Positions 21,101-29,807 of a DNA stretch of 35,387 bases are shown here, piece by piece. Numbering within the stretch: position 1 is the stretch's first letter; each line of letters starts with the position of its first letter. The notes below the pieces were generated by a model. It worked only from the letters and a program-made list of their open reading frames with translations, did not search any database and had not been told where the DNA came from. The stretch comes from Gnetum montanum. Its lineage: Eukaryota > Streptophyta > Gnetopsida > Gnetales > Gnetaceae. The stretch lies in NCBI GenBank assembly GCA_015680685.1, contig MNCI01011846.1:167774-203160 (forward strand), read 5' to 3'. The position numbers and the translations under genes are program-made.

Positions 21101-24100
21101 CATTAAGGCTTAGATATCAATAACGACATGGTTTAATATTAATTGTGCTTTGAAATATGAGGTCCTATCTTTTCAACTTAGTAAATCTAAATCTACAACT
21201 ATACTTATCTTTAAATTGACATGAATAAACATATTTAACAATATATGTATAGTATGCTGGCATGGCAACAAGTGCGCAAGGAAATCAACTGCTCCCAAGT
21301 GGTCCTGCTGTCGAAGACGGAGAACACCACCTCTCCTGGGTAGTTCCGGCCCATTGGAGTCTGCAACTTGCTTTTAAGGTTATTTTTGCGGATGGTGGTT
21401 ACTAGGATGCGGCCCCTCATGCCACGGTTGGTGAGACAAAACTAGGCCATGTTCGTGAAAGGTTGACATCTGCAGGATCAAGTCCTACTCCTACAAGAAA
21501 TTCAGCACTCCCTTAAGGCCGCAAAATTACCAAGGCTCTGCATAAAATTAGACATTACTAAAGCCTACGACTCCGTGAGCTGGGCTGGCCTTAGGATGGT
21601 GCTACAAGCAAAAGGATCTGCTAAATCGTTTTTCAATTTATGCCTGCAGATCCAACGGGGTGGATGGTACTCGCTGGACATAGACGGACACCTGTGGGGT
21701 TTCCACGGCATCGGCCGCGGGCTCCGCCAAGGGGATCCTCTCTCCCCATTCCTATTCCTAGTGGTGATGGACCTCCTACAAATCTATTATGCCGAAGAAA
21801 GAGTCCAGGGACTGAACATGCATGGAATCCCTTGCTTAACCACCCATTACGAGGATGACACTATGATTTTTACCCGTGCAGCCATGCTGCAGGCCCGAGC
21901 GCTGGTGAAGGCGCTGGTGAGGGTGCTGAACAGGCTGCAACGTGAAGTGGGGATGGTCCCCAACCCTGGGAAGTCTATGCTCTATCTCACACATACTCAT
22001 CCTTCTGTGCAAAGCAAGGTCATCCAGATTCTGGGGATTCTGCCCAAGGGGGCGAAGGACACATACCTAGGCATACCCATCCACAGCTAGCACCAACAAC
22101 GAACCTGGCAGGCCCTCATAATAAAAATTCAAAAGCGCACAACACACTGGGAAAACAGGTTCCTGTCCTGAAAAGGGAGAATCGTGTTAGCATCAACAGT
22201 GTTGGGGGCCATGGCAAGATTCATGGCCTCAATGGCCACCCTGCCCTCCGAAGTTATCAAGAAAATCGAAGCGATCCTCAAGGATTTTGTGTGGTTGGGG
22301 GGAAAGGGAGGGACAAAAATGCATCTGGTGGCCTGGGACAAGACCATGCGTCCCCGACCTGCAGGGGGTAGGTATTTTTCCATTTGTGGTCGAGGCAGCC
22401 TTGGGAAGGTAAAGGCTTCTACGTCGGCTCTCCTCGACATCCGACAACCCCTCCTTGTGGGCGTAGATCTTAAGGCAAAAATATCGTCCCTGGGAGGCTG
22501 CCAATTCAGACTCCTAGGTGTGGCAACAGCTTTGCGCTCACGTCAGATTGCTTAACCATGAGAATGAGGTCACCCTGCTCCCCCAGTAGCTACTTCAATG
22601 ACATTTCTCGACCGAACCCCAGTGGATGCGGCTGTGGAAGGGCATATTACCGGAAAAGATCAAAACCTTCGGGTGGCTGGTCCTCCACCAAGTGATCCCT
22701 GTTCATGCATGGCTGTGGGCACGTGGCTTGCCCATCAATACCAATTGCCTGATGTGCAATCAGTGCACAGAGATGCTACACCACTACTTGCATGATTGCC
22801 ACGTGGCCAGGTAGTTCTGGAGTACGACCGGCTTGCCCCCGCTTGAGTTCTCTGGCAATTCGCCAACATTAGCGCCATTGTGGATTCTCTGGTGGGCCAG
22901 GAACGATCGGGTCTTTAAAGGGATGGCTCTTTTGCCACTGGTCATGCTTGCCTGCAGGTTTCGCAGACTCTGGCGTGAAATTACTATGGCCATGGGTACG
23001 CACACTCACCTTGAGCCTCCTACCACTACTCTCCAAAATCAGCCAGATCTCTAGCGCTGGGTTACACGAATGAGGTGGACCTATGTGCTACAACGCATTG
23101 TGGCCAACTCGGAGATGGATACCCAGCCGTTCTACATGAACTGGGGGGGAGAGGTTACCATGTTTCGAGGGCACCAAATCTTGGTCACTGTCGAGGCGGT
23201 GGCTGCCGCGATTGGTGCCCCTGCCAGGGGGGACCATGTTCCCCCGGTTGCGGGATAGCACACCGTGGCCGTAGAATTCTTCCATTTCCCCATCCCCAAG
23301 ACGGCAAGAGGCCACATACGAGGGACAGCCCTCCCACCTGACTAGCGTGCTGCGGCGGAGCTGGTGGAGCAATGCTTCATTCAGTCAAGCTCGCACCACA
23401 AGCTGAATGGGGTGCACATCAGGTTCCTCTAGAACATGTGTGCCAAGGCTCCCATTAACCTTCCACTATCCCTCTGGGAGTCTCTACGACGACGGTGCTA
23501 GGGCAGACACCCAAGGGTGATTTGGGCTCTTTGGCTGGCTGGGACCTTGGAACCGCAGCTTCAGCCACCGCCTCATCCAGTGTAGGGGTAGCAATGGAAA
23601 TGGAGGAGGCACGGTAACCTAGAGGAGGGTACTGCGGCCGCGAACAGGGCCTCGATTACACCCCCAAGGTCCTCCACGATGCTCATGGTGGGTGGGATGG
23701 GCTGGGGTAGGTCCTGGAGGGTGAGGAGCCGAGGACAAATGATAGCCCTAGAGAAAAAACTGTGGGGCAACGTCCTAATAGTTCGCCGCTCCCCCCGCAG
23801 TCACAAATCCCATCGCTGCTTTGGATTGAAGATGTTATCATAGACCATATGACGGGCATTGCCTAGATAATAGAGGAAAACAGACGGCACCTAGCAACAA
23901 GCCCAGGGGAGTCGGTTCCAAGGCCGCAGACAGTCAAGGAGAATCGAAACTCCAACCACAACTCCCCCAAAAGCTAGTGGGGGGGGGGGGGGGCGGGAAA
24001 CGGCCAGGAGGGGCCCAATTCAGGAATGCGCACTGGTTAACAATCAGGGACGGGACCCACGACGGGGGTGGTTTGCGGGGGATTCTGGGATAAAGTTCCT

Positions 24101-27100
24101 GGTCGGTGTGGGGCCAGCAGCTCTATCCTGCGCTATATGGATGTATAGCATTATTTTTTGGGAATACAATTTCGCTCGATTTTTTCCAAAGAAAAAAAAA
24201 ACAATATATGTATAAATGTTTGGATTGTAACTTTTGCCATTTCCTTTTAGAACAACAAAAGGCACTAATAGGTATGCCTATAAGTTCTACCAATGTAGAT
24301 TTAACATTGAACAATGCATGTGAGTTTTAAAGTTTATAGGATATCATTAATAATCTTTAGATCTAATTTTAAAAGATTATAAAGGTTTTACAATTACATT
24401 ATTTTTAAAATTGATTATTATTTTGCTATTTGATACTCATAATTATCATAAGAAAGAACTAGAATAGTGATATAGTATTGAAAGTTTTTTTAAAAAATAA
24501 ACATGTTTGAGTTTCATAGTAATATACTACTTTATTTGGTCCTAAAATTTAATAAATGATAAAATATGACTATGAAGATTGCTTAAATTTTCTACTAGTA
24601 AATGTTTTAGCAATATTTGTATGCTATTAGTCATAATCATTAGTTTTCTTGCCTTATCTTAATGTCTTGGGATTTGTTGCATGAATTCTTTTTCATCATT
24701 CATCTCTAGTAAGAGCTAAACTAAGGTATCTTTCTTTATTCTTTTTAACTAACTATATTTCAGTCTATGTAAAATAATAAAACCTTTTAACATACAGATT
24801 TTATGGTTTTCTTTGTATATGACCAAATTATATGAGATAACTTCCCTTTTTTTCACCTATAATGCTACTTCTAAACCTTCCCTTGTTAACAGTGCTACCT
24901 CTAAACCTTCCCTAACAAGAGAATTATTGATTTGTATGCCCTTAATCACTATAATCGGTATTTGGAAAGAAAATAAACATTACCAATTTAAAACTTTATA
25001 TGTTATTTAAAATTCATAATGTAATGCTTGACCATAATATCACTAGGTTAAGTAAAATTTAGGAGGCTATTTATATGTTTTAAATTAAAAATATAATTTT
25101 TAGATATTTACAAATAAAATTAATAATATAATAACATATTTGCATATTTTGTACAGACACAAGTAATGATGGACATGATGGATGATCTAAAGAAAAAGGT
25201 ATGTAAATCTTAAGGTGCATATTTATTATTATTGTAAAGTTAGAATATTTATAAATTTTTTTTGGCAATTTTCAATTTGGTGTTTTACATAATCTTAAAA
25301 AGTATAGGGCTTCTAGTTGTAGCTATACTGTATTCAGCCTCTTTGAAAAAGTAAAGGCTGGATCTTTAAATAAAATTTATAAAAGTAACGATGAAGCATT
25401 ATAAATAATTTAATTTATATACATGTTTATTTTATATATTTATTATTACTGTTTCTAATGATGCAGCCTAAAAATTTATCCACCAATTAATTATTTTCTA
25501 TAATGTATTTAAAAACTTTTTCAAATATATCGATATTATTTGTCTGTAGCTGTAATTAACTATTTAAATGCTTAAGAAAATGCAATATAATAGACTTGAC
25601 TGCTTTAAAATGTTCATTATTACTTGTAAGACTAGAAGCTATTTGAATTTATGTATGTTACCATTTCAGTGGCCAGCCAATATAGAACCAGGATTTCGTT
25701 GTTCTAATTGATATATATCCTTTTAATAACTAAGGATGATATAGAACTTTATACGTCTGGAGTTGTTCAACCCGATGATGATAGATAATGCAGTCAGATT
25801 GAAGTAGGGGTAGGAAGTTATTCTGTATGCTTATATCTGGTAAAGGGTAATGGATCTTCACGGATGCTAACATACTCATCTTTGTATTAAGTTCCATGCC
25901 CTGGACAAAATTGAAGTTGTCAACTTCCCAGGATTAATCACGTCTAGAGTCGATATAAGTTTCCTATTTCTTAAAAATACTTAGGAACACTGACGAAATA
26001 TTTTAAAAGTATTTTTATTTTCTTCCTGCTTTCAAGTTGGATGCTTTTAATGATTTTACCCTCCCTGAATTAGTGAGCAGTTTATGGTCCTAGAAGGTTT
26101 TGTTTTTACGGTGTTAATTACTAATTTCATATCTTGTTAACGTCTTGTTGATATCAATTTTGATTCACATTATTTGCGCATATTTCACCTTTTTATGATG
26201 TGCTTTTTTTTTTACCTCAATTTTCAAAAAAGTTGTATGGACTGCCCATCCAAAACTTGGAATTTAGAATTGCCTATATACAATCACCGAATGCGATTTT
26301 AAGTCTAGGGCAGCCAAACTCTCCGTTAGGGACGATTATTGGTTTTCGAAAACTCGTTACAGAAACACAGAATCCAGACTTATTTTGCTAACAGGCTGAA
26401 GACTTCAAAGCCACATTGCTGTTGTGTAACGAAGTGCTGACAGACTTAAGTGGACTGTTTTTCTTAATGAATTCAGTTTATTCAGGCAGCTTTAAATCAT
26501 GCATTCTTAAACTTTCCTTTTTTATTCCACAATAAACAATGAGGCATGAATAATGATGTTCTTGCGTTGGTTGGTCCAGGAGAGGCTTTTGCAAGAAGTT
26601 AATAAATCTCTGCGCAAAAAGGTATCAATTGGTAGCTAACGTACATCTTCTAAACTATTTGGCTTTCCATTTCAATCAGTTTTTAGTTACAGACGACAAA
26701 TTCAAAAAAACAACTAAATGGAGATACCTAAACTGGCATTTCAGCTTGACGAAACAGAAGGTCAAGTTTACAGTAATGCACAGCTACAAGCTGCTCCTCC
26801 TCGTGAATGGGATTCTAATGCAATAGCAAACCCTGTATATGCTCTTCCTCCAACCCCACAAAATGCTGTTGACTGTGAGCCTACTCTGCAAATCGGGTAA
26901 TTTTTTTCCAGAAATGGATTTTAAATGAATAAAATAAATGACAATCTGTCGATCTTTGAATTCTTAAATAAATGGCATTTTCTCTTAATTGAGACTGTCG
27001 CCTGACAATCATTGAATTGTTTATGAGGATAGGTATTATGCTCCTGCTGAGCCAAGCATTCCCAGGCATGATCATCCTCAGAACAACTACATACAGGGGT

Positions 27101-27111
27101 GGGTGGTCTAA
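12089..27111 (+). CDS. AGL6: AGL6-clade MIKC-type MADS-box transcription factor, exons 2-8 (3' part)
   Basis: Seven exons (12089-12167, 12922-12983, 13068-13167, 25157-25198, 26580-26621, 26745-26896, 27033-27111) total 556 bases and join in one open frame. They encode the I region ([16 protein letters not shown]), the K domain ([11 protein letters not shown] ... [16 protein letters not shown] ... [14 protein letters not shown] ... [14 protein letters not shown]) and a C-terminus with DCEPTLQIG and NNYIQGWVV, the AGL6-I and AGL6-II type motifs. Exon sizes 79/62/100/42/42 are those of the SEP/AGL6 group. The frame at exon 2 requires an exon 1 ending two bases into a codon, as a normal 185-base MADS exon does; that would give about 246 residues. 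Proteins of this clade bind CArG boxes as nuclear dimers or tetramers and act in reproductive development. The sequence closely resembles conifer DAL1-type proteins. Exon 1 and the promoter are not in the window. All junctions are GT-AG and no coding lesion is visible. Confidence 0.93.
12168..12921 (+). other. Intron 2 (754 bp)
   Basis: AT-rich, bounded by gtaatt and aatatag. No inserted element was recognised. Confidence 0.85.
12922..12983 (+). CDS. AGL6: AGL6-like exon 3 (K domain start)
   Basis: 62 bases encode [20 protein letters not shown] and two bases of the next Arg codon. Acceptor aatatag, donor gtttgt. This is the first amphipathic part of the K-domain coiled coil. Confidence 0.92.
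12984..13067 (+). other. Intron 3 (84 bp)
   Basis: A very short intron, gtttgt to tttcag, next to the giant intron 4. Confidence 0.9.
13068..13167 (+). CDS. AGL6: AGL6-like exon 4 (K domain core)
   Basis: 100 bases encode [20 protein letters not shown], then [13 protein letters not shown]. Acceptor atttcag, donor gtatat. The LGEDLG..S..EL..LE pattern is diagnostic of the K domain. The donor opens the 12 kb intron 4. Confidence 0.95.
13861..13879. repeat. Target-site duplication of LINE-1, left copy
   Basis: cataccttttacttcattt, identical to 19036-19054 and directly adjoining the LINE-1 3' A tail (T run on the plus strand). Confidence 0.9.
14062..17575 (-). pseudogene. LINE-1 ORF2: endonuclease, reverse transcriptase, C-terminal region, broken
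   Basis: ATG at 17575 begins [12 protein letters not shown], the AP-endonuclease start, followed by [35 protein letters not shown] and [10 protein letters not shown], all in one frame. Reverse transcriptase follows: [82 protein letters not shown] and [13 protein letters not shown], with the catalytic FADD intact. The clean stretch 15300-16124 is 274 codons. After it come a WHGPK/GGGG block and a C-terminal [15 protein letters not shown]. Frame changes occur near 16750 (A run), 15127 (G5 on the minus strand) and 15061-15072 (G12). At least ten in-frame stops are present, mostly TAG. About 1170 codons is normal for plant L1 ORF2. Confidence 0.9.
17795..17878 (-). repeat. Triple 28 bp tandem repeat inside LINE-1
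   Basis: Three units starting agtggcgaggataaaccacc at 17795, 17823 and 17851; the middle one has a single base change (ctaggg for ctgggg). They lie about 220 bases upstream of the ORF2 start codon, in the ORF1-ORF2 spacer. Confidence 0.95.
17893..18973 (-). pseudogene. LINE-1 ORF1, DUF4283 (RNA-binding-like) protein, broken
   Basis: The frame starts with ATG at 18973 ([12 protein letters not shown]), with one TGA at about 18674 and a TAG at about 18329 in the same frame. Residues include [20 protein letters not shown], then [15 protein letters not shown] and [14 protein letters not shown]. The PVWIRLxxLPLEYW block is the hallmark of DUF4283 in ORF1 of plant L1 elements, thought to bind the element RNA. 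Beyond 18329 the frame continues as low-complexity, Pro/Gly/Arg-rich sequence with more breaks, and its end is uncertain. No zinc knuckle is clear. Confidence 0.8.
18974..19035 (-). promoter_or_regulatory. LINE-1 5' leader with reiterated AGGAGCG motif
   Basis: The minus strand begins CAGGAGCGGAG and repeats AGGAGCGAAG and AGGAGCGGAG within 40 bases. Plant L1 elements have internal promoters near the 5' end, so this may be what remains of one. It could also be the truncation point of a longer leader. Confidence 0.35.
19036..19054. repeat. Target-site duplication of LINE-1, right copy
   Basis: cataccttttacttcattt, identical to 13861-13879. It joins the LINE-1 5' end, so the intron before insertion ran from 13860 into 19055. 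Confidence 0.9.
19143..19290 (+). repeat. SINE-A, copy 1
   Basis: The A box tagcctagtgg and B box gggtttgattcta are spaced as in a tRNA gene. They are followed by a conserved body (aatgttaagttataaagtttt ... atgtctta). This is a tRNA-derived SINE. The 3' limit is approximate and no target-site duplication is certain. Confidence 0.7.
19654..19833 (+). repeat. SINE-A, copy 2, with target-site duplication
   Basis: A box tagcctagtgg, B box gggttcaattttg, body gcaatgttgagttatat, then a C-rich segment (ccttccccaacttcccccc) and an A-rich tail. The 12-base ttttaggaaatt at 19642-19653 recurs at 19834-19845 as the probable target-site duplication. Confidence 0.75.
20095..20268 (+). repeat. SINE-A, copy 3
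   Basis: The sequence tactctagtagtaggactcttgattt and B box aggtttaattcta are followed by aaagttgagttataaagtta and a pyrimidine-rich end (cctttcttctccctctct). Same family as copies 1 and 2. Confidence 0.7.
20426..20570 (-). repeat. SINE-B, copy 3
   Basis: The reverse complement has atttgaagtaatggtaag (A box-like) and aggtttgagcctaga (B box-like), then ttttcactcatccactagg. The order of blocks is the same as at 5948-6134. Confidence 0.6.
20571..21236. other. AT-rich intron sequence
   Basis: About 665 bases between SINE-B and LINE-2 with no frame or repeat recognised. Confidence 0.4.
21237..21251. repeat. Target-site duplication of LINE-2, left copy
   Basis: aacaatatatgtata, identical to 24200-24214; the first a may belong to the poly(A) tail in the right copy. 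Confidence 0.85.
21252..23054 (+). pseudogene. LINE-2 ORF2 remnant: reverse transcriptase and zinc-binding region
   Basis: The frame starts in the thumb-side end of the fingers ([19 protein letters not shown], stop, FRPIGVCN) and continues [45 protein letters not shown] and [13 protein letters not shown]. The catalytic block is YEDD where LINE-1 has FADD. Next come [36 protein letters not shown] and, after a frame change between 22490 and 22626, [19 protein letters not shown] with H and C residues of the zf-RVT domain (CxxC...H..H...C). [15 protein letters not shown] follows, as in LINE-1. In-frame stops occur at 21349-21351, 21443-21445, 21464-21466, 22088-22090 and 22169-22171 among others. 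Confidence 0.9.
23055..23830 (+). pseudogene. Extra coding-like region downstream of LINE-2 ORF2, unidentified
   Basis: The frame used by the LINE-2 zinc-binding region stays coding-like for about 780 further bases, broken only by TAG codons. Residues include [91 protein letters not shown] and [18 protein letters not shown]-1 has no counterpart. The [13 protein letters not shown]..G segment loosely recalls plant mobile domain or gag-like proteins, but that is not enough for an assignment. It could be an ORF2 extension in another subfamily, a captured host or transposon segment, or an older insertion carried along by the LINE. Confidence 0.45.
24200..24214. repeat. Target-site duplication of LINE-2, right copy
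   Basis: aacaatatatgtata directly after the A tail; matches 21237-21251. Confidence 0.85.
24631..24740 (-). mobile_element. RTE 3' end fragment (RTE-3)
   Basis: The plus strand reads tcataatcattagttttcttgcc ... gatttgttgcatgaattctt ... catctctagtaagagctaaac. This aligns in order with the 3' ends of RTE-1 (3672 on) and the fragment at 29808. Only the non-coding terminus is present. Confidence 0.6.
24863..24915. repeat. Imperfect 30 bp tandem duplication
   Basis: tgctacttctaaaccttccc at 24863 recurs at 24893 with one change (acct for actt) and similar following bases. Confidence 0.75.
25157..25198 (+). CDS. AGL6: AGL6-like exon 5 (K domain)
   Basis: 42 bases, 14 codons: [14 protein letters not shown]. 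Acceptor gtacag, donor gtatgt. It is isolated by 12 kb from exon 4 but is in frame. Confidence 0.92.
25199..26579 (+). other. Intron 5 (1381 bp)
   Basis: Bounded by gtatgt and ggtccag. The right half (about 25660-26500) is compositionally complex and looks single-copy; no inserted element was recognised. Confidence 0.8.
26580..26621 (+). CDS. AGL6: AGL6-like exon 6 (K domain end)
   Basis: 42 bases, 14 codons: [14 protein letters not shown]. Acceptor ggtccag, donor gtatca. Confidence 0.92.
26622..26744 (+). other. Intron 6 (123 bp)
   Basis: Short intron, gtatca to tttcag, no insertion. Confidence 0.88.
26745..26896 (+). CDS. AGL6: AGL6-like exon 7 (C-terminal domain)
   Basis: 152 bases: 50 codons plus two bases. 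It starts [15 protein letters not shown] and ends DCEPTLQI(G), the AGL6-I type motif. Acceptor gcatttcag, donor gtaatt. Reading upstream of the acceptor stays open for 27 bases but would include intron sequence, so the tttcag site was chosen. Confidence 0.93.
26897..27032 (+). other. Intron 7 (136 bp)
   Basis: Short intron, gtaatt to gatag, no insertion. Confidence 0.88.
27033..27111 (+). CDS. AGL6: AGL6-like exon 8 and stop
   Basis: 79 bases: one base, 25 codons and TAA at 27109-27111. They encode [18 protein letters not shown] followed by YIQGWVV, the AGL6-II type C-terminal motif. Acceptor gaggatag. Confidence 0.92.
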
Positions 27112-28640
27112 TCTAATCCCTGATGCAAACAATCAGTAGCAATCTATTTATGGTTTATGGTACCTGTAAAGTATGTGTTATATGGGATTTTACTATTTTA
27201 AAATTTTTCCATGTTAATTTAAGTTTCATCAGTCAAAACATATCTCTTAGCTAAGCTTGCAATGCAGTTGTACGTGGTTTTTTTTTTTTTTTTTTAACTG
27301 GGGATCGGAAGCCATATAAGCATGGACAGCTTTTGTAATGTATTCTCTGGACAAATTTACTTTATAAAAGTACTGGCATAGTATTATGATAACTGCGTTT
27401 TTTAATGTGTTAGCTTCAACTTATGATACGATGAATCTTATGTCTATTTTTCAAGTCTTAAAACATTATGAGAAGATGGATGTGCGTTCTTTTGTTTTAG
27501 AGAACTATGTTATTAGCTTTATTCTTCTTGAGAGGAGCTGCACCATTTTTCTATTTTTTTAAAATTTTAATTAAATAGATTATACTCATTCAATACATTT
27601 TAACATTTTCATTGGTTGATATTCATTTAAGGTATTTGTAAATGTAGTATTAATTTAAAATTAATGCCAAACATTAACTTTCATGTATATTTTTGGAAAT
27701 CATTTATTATAATAAATTATTTATAGAATTTTTATTTTTAAATTGCTAAACACTAATATTAAGATTGAAATTTTATGATATGTGTAAAAACTAAAAACAT
27801 TCAAAGCATTCTATTTGTACAAATTCAACAATATCAACATTATAGGTATCCATTAATCAGGTGTAATAACACATTCACAAAATATTTCCTTACTACTAAT
27901 GGTGATATATTAAATGATTTATATAAAATACAACTTATAATATTTCATTTGCATCTAAACAAATTAGTTACATAATATGTTATTCAAAACCTAGTCTACA
28001 CACTAGATCATATTAATTTCTTTTCAATCTTTTAGTTTCCATTCTAAAATGATGAGATCACGTTCTTATTTTAATAATCTTAAACTAAAAATTTTTTCCT
28101 ATGTACGTTGAGACCCTTAAAAATATCGAACCAATTTTACAATTCCTTTCATGAATTTTCCTTTTTAAAATTGATAACTTAGTACTGCCAAGTGGAATTG
28201 AACTTGTGACATGGGGTTACCAAGCCAAAAAGATAACAAAATGTAAACATTTTACCTTTTTTTAAGTTTGATTCCTTTGATATTTTGATAATAGAATTAG
28301 AGCTTCCTTTGATTTTTCATGTTTTTTAAACCATGCTTATTAACCTTCTTTTATAGGATTATTAGTCTATTAGGAATTTGAAACTAGACCTAAGTTAAAT
28401 ACCCCACCTTTGTAACTATATGTTACCACTATTATACTAATCATTTTTTCATATTCATAATTAACATAGTTCATAGATTCTTGCTAGATTCAATTCTTTA
28501 ATGGTAGGTTAAGAATTAATATATTACCTCAACTTCAAATGGTAGTATGTTAGCATCTAACAATAGTATCCTAGCATGCACCTTGTCAAAGAGAACCCAC
28601 ATCCCAAACACAATCTTTCGAGAATGTATGCTAATTAATG
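27112..28640. other. 3' UTR and AT-rich downstream DNA
   Basis: The first few hundred bases must include the 3' UTR of the AGL6-like gene, but no clear AATAAA was seen near the stop, so its end is not placed. A run of 18 T lies at 27278-27295. Around 28170-28262 a minus-strand tRNA-like segment (catgtcacaagttcaattcc in reverse complement) is probably a decayed SINE. Nothing else was recognised. Confidence 0.45.
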
Positions 28641-28818
28641 GCTGAGGCGAGGAAGGCCGCCTACCACCAATGGGGATGCCCGTGGTAGGGGCGGTCCTTG
28701 GGGAATTTCGGGTGATTTTTCTTGCCCGGTGTGGGGCCAGCGGCCCTGGCCTACGTTGTACAGCTGTATAGCTCCTTTTTTTGGAATATAAATTCTCTCA
28801 ACCTTTTCCAAAAAAAAA
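28641..28818 (+). mobile_element. LINE 3' end fragment (LINE-3)
   Basis: 178 GC-rich bases in AT-rich surroundings contain gtgtggggccagcggccctgg, ttgtacagctgtatag, a T run, tggaatataa and an A tail at 28810-28818. Every block matches the last ~140 bases of LINE-1 and LINE-2 in order. It is an extremely 5'-truncated copy. No target-site duplication was found. Confidence 0.88.
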
Positions 28819-29807
28819 GTAGTGTTGACTATAATACTTGAGTTTTGATTTTAAATTCATTTAATTGAAATTATTTTTTGAATTTATGACATTTTCTAAA
28901 AAATCTTTGACTAATCTTACCTTATAAATTATTTATACATATAACATTGTAGGTTGTGCAGTTATTTAGAAGAAGTATTTATGAAATTTTTATGATCACA
29001 TGTTTTGTTTCTTGTAGTCACATTCTATTGTATTAAAAAAATAACTTTCTACCTATTAACAACTCTTTGAGATATGCATTAAATCTATTGGCAATTAACT
29101 TAGTTATATATTTAAAATATATATATATCTATAATTTGGTTAAGAGAATATTGGAAAAACTAAGTTGAATTTTAGTTTATTTACTATATTTAAAATTATC
29201 CAAGTTACTATCCATAACAATTTTGGTCATATTATTATGATTGCATGATAAGAAGGATAACTAATTTCAAGTTTGGTAATAAATCTTGTGTTCCAAAATA
29301 TTTTTGAATTCTCATGGTTTGTTGTTTTCTATACATGCTCTACTTGCCTTTCGCATTTTCATTCCTTGTGCATTGCAATACAAAGACATAAACATAGAAG
29401 ACAAATTTTCTTGGAGCAAATATGTTGGTGTTATGGATGAAATATTATTTAATGTTAGTTATTGGCTATCTTTGAAGACTTTTGGATAGCACATTATTTA
29501 GCATTACTAATCTATGATTGGTAGTTGGCCTCTTCATTTGTTTGAAAAAATAAAAATGAGAGGGTTGCTAAGTTTTGCTTTCCATCTTTAAAAAATTTTC
29601 AATCTTTTTTTGTTTAGTTCTACTCATCGAGTATGGTTCAGAAAAAGCATTCCTAAATATTTACTTGTATTCATAATTTATATTTTTACTATAAGGGTAT
29701 TAATTTTTTAAACTAATTTTTAATTTTGCTAGCACATTATATGTCCTTTTATGATATAGAAAATTTGGGTATTGCAATAATCAATGTAATATGAGTTTAG
29801 CCAAATG
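28819..29807. other. AT-rich intergenic sequence
   Basis: Contains a 67-codon plus-strand frame (29289-29489) without recognisable motifs, most likely chance. No other feature supported. Confidence 0.4.

Larger units (their letters stand above)
21252..24199 (+). mobile_element. L1-type LINE, 5' truncated (LINE-2)
   Basis: 2948 bp on the plus strand, GC-rich, flanked by a 15 bp target-site duplication and ending in an A-rich tail at 24191-24199. It begins within the reverse transcriptase at the position matching about 16170 of LINE-1 and stays in the same sense throughout, so this is a simple 5' truncation. From that point to the tail it is about 650 bases longer than LINE-1, because of extra coding-like sequence at about 23055-23830 and more 3' untranslated sequence. 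A run of 15 G lies at 23979-23993. Confidence 0.92.
13168..25156 (+). other. Intron 4 (about 12 kb), transposon-filled
   Basis: Bounded by donor gtatat after exon 4 and acceptor gtacag before exon 5. It contains LINE-1 (13880-19035, antisense), LINE-2 (21252-24199, sense), three SINE-A copies (19143, 19654, 20095), a SINE-B (20426) and an RTE 3' end (24631). The two LINEs alone make up about two thirds of its length. The flanks 13168-13860 and 24215-25156 are AT-rich with nothing else recognised apart from a 30 bp imperfect duplication at 24863-24915. Confidence 0.88.

Noticed and set aside
21252-21450. Possible 5' inversion (twin priming) at the start of LINE-2
   Set aside because: The first 200 bases align with LINE-1 ORF2 in the same sense as the rest ([11 protein letters not shown] against [11 protein letters not shown]), so it is plain 5' truncation.
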